Shown here one piece after another: positions 55,120 through 58,386 of a stretch of DNA of 58,386 nt. Below the pieces are notes generated by a model. It was not told where the DNA came from, searched no databases, and saw only the letters and a list, made by a program, of their open reading frames with translations. The DNA is from an uncultured bacterium (GTDB lineage: Bacteria > Bacillota > Clostridia > Oscillospirales > Oscillospiraceae): contig CAMTMC010000010.1 in the NCBI GenBank assembly GCA_947073515.1, positions 1 to 58,386 on the forward strand, read 5' to 3'. The position numbers and the translations under genes were made by a program. How positions within the stretch are numbered: the stretch's first letter is position 1; the number at the start of each line of letters is the position of its first letter.

Positions 55120-56112
55120 TCACCCCTCCTTTCCGATTTCCCGATGGAACGCAAGCCGCACCACCAGGAACAGCAGCGCAATCACACCGGCAGCGCCGGC
55201 ATAATAGGCAGGGGAAATGTCTGTTCCGAAATAGGCATTTTTCAGGCCCATATAGACGTGATAGAATGGGTGATAACCAATCCAGTCAAATTTGATTGAT
55301 GTATTGGCGGACAGAAATACGGGGGTTGCGGCGAAAACGGCAATCACCAGATAGGCCAGCGTAAATTGCCGAAAATCTTTCAGCAGCAGGGCGCAGAGCA
55401 AACCCACCAAGGCCATCATCAGGGAAAGAATGGCCGTCTGGAGCAGGACCGCAGGCAGCACCGCCGCTCCATCGTTCAACCCTACGTTCAGCAGGGTGAG
55501 CAGCACCGCAAAGGCCAGATCAGAGAGCAGGAACACCGCCAGCTTGGACAGGAGAAACAAATCTTTTCGCACCGGGAGAATGGCGTGGACACGAATGACC
55601 CCCATGCCCTTTTCCTTGAACAGTACGGCGGCGATGCCCAAAAATCCCACAGCGGCCAGCTCAAAAAACAGCAGTTCGCAGGTGATCTCTTTTCTTGCCT
55701 TTAGCTCCGGCGTGTTTTTACCCAGCACCGCCGGAGCGTGGCTGTCCGAAGGCTGGAGCAGGGACAGGGCATAGTCGGCCCGGTGGCGGTCAACATGTTC
55801 CGCTCCCTTGTAGAGTACCACCCGCACCTCCCCGCCGCTGGCGTCCAAACCAACGCCGTTGGCGTCGGAGAGCAGGGCGGTATCCATCGCTTTCAGGGAG
55901 GAAACCGTCTGCACCAGAGGCGATTTTTCTGTCTGTGTCCCGGCGGGGTCATATAAATACACGTTATAGAGCGGCATCTGCATAAAGCGGATATAGCCCA
56001 GATTCACATAGGCTGTATAAAGGACAAGAAACCCTATTGCCATCAGAAAGAATTTCCCCGACACCAGCATCCGGCAATCCTTTTTGAACAGGGCGCAAAA
56101 TCCTTTTCCCAT
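55120..56112 (-). CDS. ABC-2 type transporter permease (1)
   Basis: The 330-residue membrane protein begins MGKGFCALFKKDCRMLVSGK and has a first helix near residues 20-40, an external domain, then five helices (VLLQTAILSLMMALVGLLCA and later). It resembles ABC-2 export permeases next to bacitracin- or fluoroquinolone-type exporters. Its start overlaps the ATPase stop by one base. It would pair with the second permease downstream. Confidence 0.85.
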   Translation of the reverse strand: MGKGFCALFKKDCRMLVSGKFFLMAIGFLVLYTAYVNLGYIRFMQMPLYNVYLYDPAGTQTEKSPLVQTVSSLKAMDTALLSDANGVGLDASGGEVRVVLYKGAEHVDRHRADYALSLLQPSDSHAPAVLGKNTPELKARKEITCELLFFELAAVGFLGIAAVLFKEKGMGVIRVHAILPVRKDLFLLSKLAVFLLSDLAFAVLLTLLNVGLNDGAAVLPAVLLQTAILSLMMALVGLLCALLLKDFRQFTLAYLVIAVFAATPVFLSANTSIKFDWIGYHPFYHVYMGLKNAYFGTDISPAYYAGAAGVIALLFLVVRLAFHREIGKEG

Positions 56113-56960
56113 CAGGACAGCCCCCTCCCTGTGTACTGGATGAACATATCCTCCAAGGTTGGCTCCTGGGAGTGGATGCTGATAATCTCATCGTGGGCAA
56201 AGGGAATGCCCGCCTCCAACTCCGGTGCCTCAATGGTTTTTGTCTCCCGATTTCCCCGGTACAGGTAGTCGACGACCACCCGGTGGTTGCTGTTTTTCTC
56301 CTTCAGACGCTTGGGCGTATCCAGGGCTACCAAATTTCCGTTGGAAATGAACGCCACCCGGTCGCACAGTAAATCGGCGTCCACCATGTTATGGGTGGTG
56401 ACAAAAACCGTCGTCCCCTTTTTGCGCTCCTGCTCGATGATTGTTCGGAACAGTACCGCGCCGGAGGGGTCCAGGCCGCTAGTAGGCTCATCCAAAAACA
56501 GCAGCCGGGGATTGCTCACCAGCGCCCGGGCCATACTCACCCGCTGGCGCATCCCCTTGGAGTAGGAGGACACCGGCTTTTTCCAAAATTCCGGTTTCAA
56601 TTCCAGCCTGTCCAGCAGCTCCCCCACATCCCGCCGCTGCTCCCTGGAGTAGAAAGAGGCGAAGTAGTTCAGATTGTCTACGGCGCTCAAATTGGCGTAC
56701 AGGTAGGGAAACTCAAACAGCACGCCGATTTTCTGGAAAAATTCCTGCCCGTGAGCGGCGGAGATATCCTGCCCGAACAGCGAGACCTTGCCCCCGTGGC
56801 CCTTCAAAATTCCGGTGAGAATCTTCTGCGTCGTGGATTTCCCGGAGCCGTTGGGCCCCAGGAAACCGAAGATTTCTCCGTCCTCTACGGTGAAGTCCAG
56901 GCCGTGGAGGGCCTGCTTGTCTTTGCCATAGGAGAACGTCAGGTTTTTGACCTCGATCAC
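56112..56960 (-). CDS. ABC transporter ATP-binding protein
   Basis: The 282-residue ATPase powers the two neighbouring permeases. It has Walker A GPNGSGKST (about residues 36-44), signature YSKGMRQRVSMARAL (about residues 133-147), Walker B LLFLDEPTSGLD and the H-loop TTHNMVDADLL. The C-terminal 60 residues are typical of drug/peptide exporters. It starts with GTG in a GTGA overlap with the small membrane protein gene, so the two are coupled. Confidence 0.95.
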   Translation of the reverse strand: MIEVKNLTFSYGKDKQALHGLDFTVEDGEIFGFLGPNGSGKSTTQKILTGILKGHGGKVSLFGQDISAAHGQEFFQKIGVLFEFPYLYANLSAVDNLNYFASFYSREQRRDVGELLDRLELKPEFWKKPVSSYSKGMRQRVSMARALVSNPRLLFLDEPTSGLDPSGAVLFRTIIEQERKKGTTVFVTTHNMVDADLLCDRVAFISNGNLVALDTPKRLKEKNSNHRVVVDYLYRGNRETKTIEAPELEAGIPFAHDEIISIHSQEPTLEDMFIQYTGRGLS

Positions 56961-57103
56961 TCGTCGTCACCCCACTTTCCACGCTGATCTTTTCCCTGCT
57001 GGCGCTTGGTCCACCACTTCATGAACTTGATCTTGAAGGGGATGGAGATGACAAGCACCGCCCCAATCACCAGCCACCAGTACCACTGCAATCCTAAGAA
57101 CAT
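56957..57103 (-). CDS. 48-residue membrane protein leading the ABC operon
   Basis: This short gene is easily missed. The product (MFLGLQWYWWLVIGAVLVIS then a basic FKIKFMKWWTKRQQG tail) has one hydrophobic helix (about residues 3-21) and a charged C-terminus. Its stop overlaps the ATPase GTG start as GTGA, and AAGGAGGGTTTTTT precedes its ATG. It may be a small transporter subunit or regulator. No family was recognised. Confidence 0.7.
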   Translation of the reverse strand: MFLGLQWYWWLVIGAVLVISIPFKIKFMKWWTKRQQGKDQRGKWGDDE

Positions 57104-57146
57104 AAAAAACCCTCCTTACTTGTGATAAGGAGAGTTTAGAGGGCGG

Positions 57147-57188
57147 GTGTGAAATTCGTGTGAGGCCGGTGTGAAATCCGTGTGAAAT
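57147..57188. promoter_or_regulatory. Four GTGTGA direct repeats phased at 11 bp (response-regulator site)
   Basis: GTGTGAAAT, GTGTGAGGC, GTGTGAAAT and GTGTGAAAT begin at 57147, 57158, 57169 and 57180, exactly 11 bp apart. They lie upstream of the ABC operon, whose likely -10 box is TAAACT (minus strand, about 57133-57138) with no good -35 box. Tandem repeats at one helical turn are typical OmpR-family activator sites; the adjacent two-component regulator is the likely binder. Confidence 0.75.
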
Positions 57189-58258
57189 TATTCTGTGACG
57201 GGGATGGAGAAGTAGAACCGCACCCCGCCCGCTTGGTTCTCTACGCCGTAGGGCAGATTCTGCATGGACAGGATTTGCGCCACAATAGACAGCCCCAGCC
57301 CGGAGCCGCTGTACCCGGCGTTGCTGTCCCGGTAGAATTTTGTCCAGATTTTTGGCAGGTCGTTTTCCGGGATCGTCCTGCCTTGGTTGAAGATGGAGAA
57401 ATGCAGCGTCCCATCGTCTGCTGTCACTTCCAGCCGCAGGATCTCGCCGGGGGATACATTTTTCCTGGCATTGACCATGAAGTTCTCCAAAACCTGCTCC
57501 ATACGCCGCCGGTCTGTCTCTACAAAGCATTTCTGCTCCGGCAGCACGTATTGCAGATCAAAGCCCGCATCGGGCGTGTCCACCAAGAGCCGCCCGGCCA
57601 CCGTCTCCACCAGTTCCACAAAGTCAAACCGGGTAATGTTCAGTTGAGCGGCCCCGCTCTCTAGCGCCGACAAATCCAGCAGCGTGACGATGAGGCTGTT
57701 CATGCGCTCTACTTCGGAGATAATCACCTGGGCATATTTCTGCTTTTTGTCCTCGTCCGTTTCATCCTGCAAGCCTTCGGCATAAGCCCGGATGATACCC
57801 AGCGGGGTTTTCATTTCATGGGACAGGCTGTCCACCAACTCCTTGCGCTCGGCCAGAAGGAGACGCTCCCTCTCCACGTCCTTTTCAAGCTGTGCGTTTA
57901 CGTCCTCCAGGCGAGCGAGGGTCTGCTGAAGGTTATCCGCCATCATGTTCAGGCTGGCGGACAGTTCCCCAAATTCGTCGGTTGAAGCAAGGTCGCAGGG
58001 GGCGGAAAAGTCCAGCCCCGCCATACGCTTTGCGGAGGCGTTCAGTTTGTCAATCGGTTTTGTGATAAAGCGGCCCATAAAAAAGTCGATACCCAAGACC
58101 AGCAGCAGGACAAATCCCAGCCAAAGCAGAAAAGAGGCATCCTCGCTGATCGGCAGGCCAGTGGAGAGGACATAGGAAAAAATCAGCGCCAGCCCCGCCA
58201 GCTTTGACAGCATCAAAATCTTTTTCCGAACAGTGCGGAGTGAAAACAGCTCTTTCAT
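57188..58258 (-). CDS. Sensor histidine kinase
   Basis: The 356-residue kinase has two N-terminal membrane helices (about residues 14-32 and 42-60) with almost no external loop, so it probably senses within the membrane or through the exporter. A HAMP domain follows (about residues 61-115), then SLSHEMKTPLG with the phospho-acceptor histidine at residue 147. The N, G1 (IWTKFYRDSN...GSGLGLSI) and catalytic regions are intact. It starts in an ATGA overlap with the response-regulator gene. This layout is common for kinases that detect antimicrobial peptides with an ABC exporter. Confidence 0.93.
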   Translation of the reverse strand: MKELFSLRTVRKKILMLSKLAGLALIFSYVLSTGLPISEDASFLLWLGFVLLLVLGIDFFMGRFITKPIDKLNASAKRMAGLDFSAPCDLASTDEFGELSASLNMMADNLQQTLARLEDVNAQLEKDVERERLLLAERKELVDSLSHEMKTPLGIIRAYAEGLQDETDEDKKQKYAQVIISEVERMNSLIVTLLDLSALESGAAQLNITRFDFVELVETVAGRLLVDTPDAGFDLQYVLPEQKCFVETDRRRMEQVLENFMVNARKNVSPGEILRLEVTADDGTLHFSIFNQGRTIPENDLPKIWTKFYRDSNAGYSGSGLGLSIVAQILSMQNLPYGVENQAGGVRFYFSIPVTE

Positions 58259-58386
58259 ACCGTCACCTCAAATTTATAGCCGGAGCGGATCAGCGTGACG
58301 ATATGCCGCCCCTCGTCCCCCAGCTTTTGCCGCAGGGTCTTGATGTGGGTGTCCACGGTTCGGGTCGTTCCCTCGAAATCATAGCC
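58255..58386 (-). CDS. OmpR-family response regulator (partial, C-terminus only)
   Basis: Only the last 43 residues are in the window. They form the end of a winged-helix DNA-binding domain (TRTVDTHIKTLRQKLGD, then IRSGYKFEV), the normal C-terminus of OmpR/PhoB regulators. The stop codon overlaps the kinase start, so the pair is one unit. It is the probable binder of the 11-bp repeats at 57147-57188. Confidence 0.9.
   Translation of the reverse strand, partial: GYDFEGTTRTVDTHIKTLRQKLGDEGRHIVTLIRSGYKFEVTV

Noticed and set aside
1-58386. CRISPR arrays, tRNA and rRNA genes
   Set aside because: No regularly spaced direct repeats and no cloverleaf or rRNA-like sequence were seen by eye on either strand; a covariance-model scan would settle this.

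Overview
The window is GC-rich bacterial chromosome from a low-GC-phylum lineage (Firmicutes/Bacillota). A gut Oscillospiraceae of the Flavonifractor/Lawsonibacter/Pseudoflavonifractor type is the best guess. Reasons: an S10 ribosomal operon in Firmicutes order, a T-box leader ahead of ileS, a SpoVB-like flippase/mazG/hup/S4-domain order like the B. subtilis yabM-yabN-rqcP block, a hemZ gene, YmdB- and YhaO/YhaN-like proteins, and strong AGGAGG ribosome-binding sites. The genus is inference. No rRNA gene, tRNA gene or CRISPR array was seen.

Layout. 1-5.2 kb: minus-strand S10 operon (rpsJ to rplP, cut by the window edge) with a clear promoter and a leader attenuator. 5.3-7.3 kb: PadR-controlled three-gene module. 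7.3-9.7 kb: glycosyltransferase and UDP-galactopyranose mutase. 9.8-12.9 kb: T-box plus ileS. 12.9-16.4 kb: small ribbon-helix-helix gene, small acidic protein, rpsO and pnp. 16.5-21.4 kb: ymdB-like phosphodiesterase, SbcD/YhaO nuclease, YhaN ATPase, signal peptidase. 21.5-25.5 kb: minus-strand amino acid locus (YuiF-like transporter, histidine ammonia-lyase-like enzyme, DapF-like epimerase). 25.7-36.2 kb: recJ, relA/spoT, dtd, a hypothetical gene, an MBL hydrolase, hemZ, a uridine kinase-like gene and a GH13 amylase. 36.2-41.5 kb: minus-strand housekeeping block (flippase, mazG, hup, S4 protein) running into an ApbE/NusG-II/Gx-transporter set. 41.7-43.9 kb: purine salvage (punA, mtaD-like). 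44.2-50.6 kb: an unusual plus-strand cluster. 50.7-53.4 kb: a less GC-rich stretch with a secreted RCC1-repeat protein and two flavodoxin-like oxidoreductases. 53.4-54.1 kb: gene-free stretch with a candidate small RNA. 54.1-58.4 kb: ABC exporter, 48-residue membrane protein and a two-component system.

The most unusual locus is 44.2-50.6 kb. It encodes an alanine-racemase-fold protein whose PLP lysine and other key residues are missing. Next come an ATP-grasp ligase resembling the D-aspartate ligase of peptidoglycan cross-bridges and a DUF1963 protein. Last is one polypeptide that joins a full-length MurE-type ligase to a full-length N-acetylglutamate-kinase domain. Read together they suggest a peptidoglycan-precursor or peptide-modifying pathway. 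Miniature inverted-repeat elements with TAA/TTA target duplications lie inside and beside this cluster; one of them contains a second, nested element.

A second notable signal is a pair of homologous, apparently structured sequences placed directly after the stop codons of rpsJ and rpsO. Their stems are kept by compensatory changes, which argues for an RNA element. Other points of interest are the transporter/ammonia-lyase/racemase-like locus, four GTGTGA repeats spaced exactly 11 bp apart ahead of the ABC operon, and long repetitive tails on ribosomal proteins S3 and L3.
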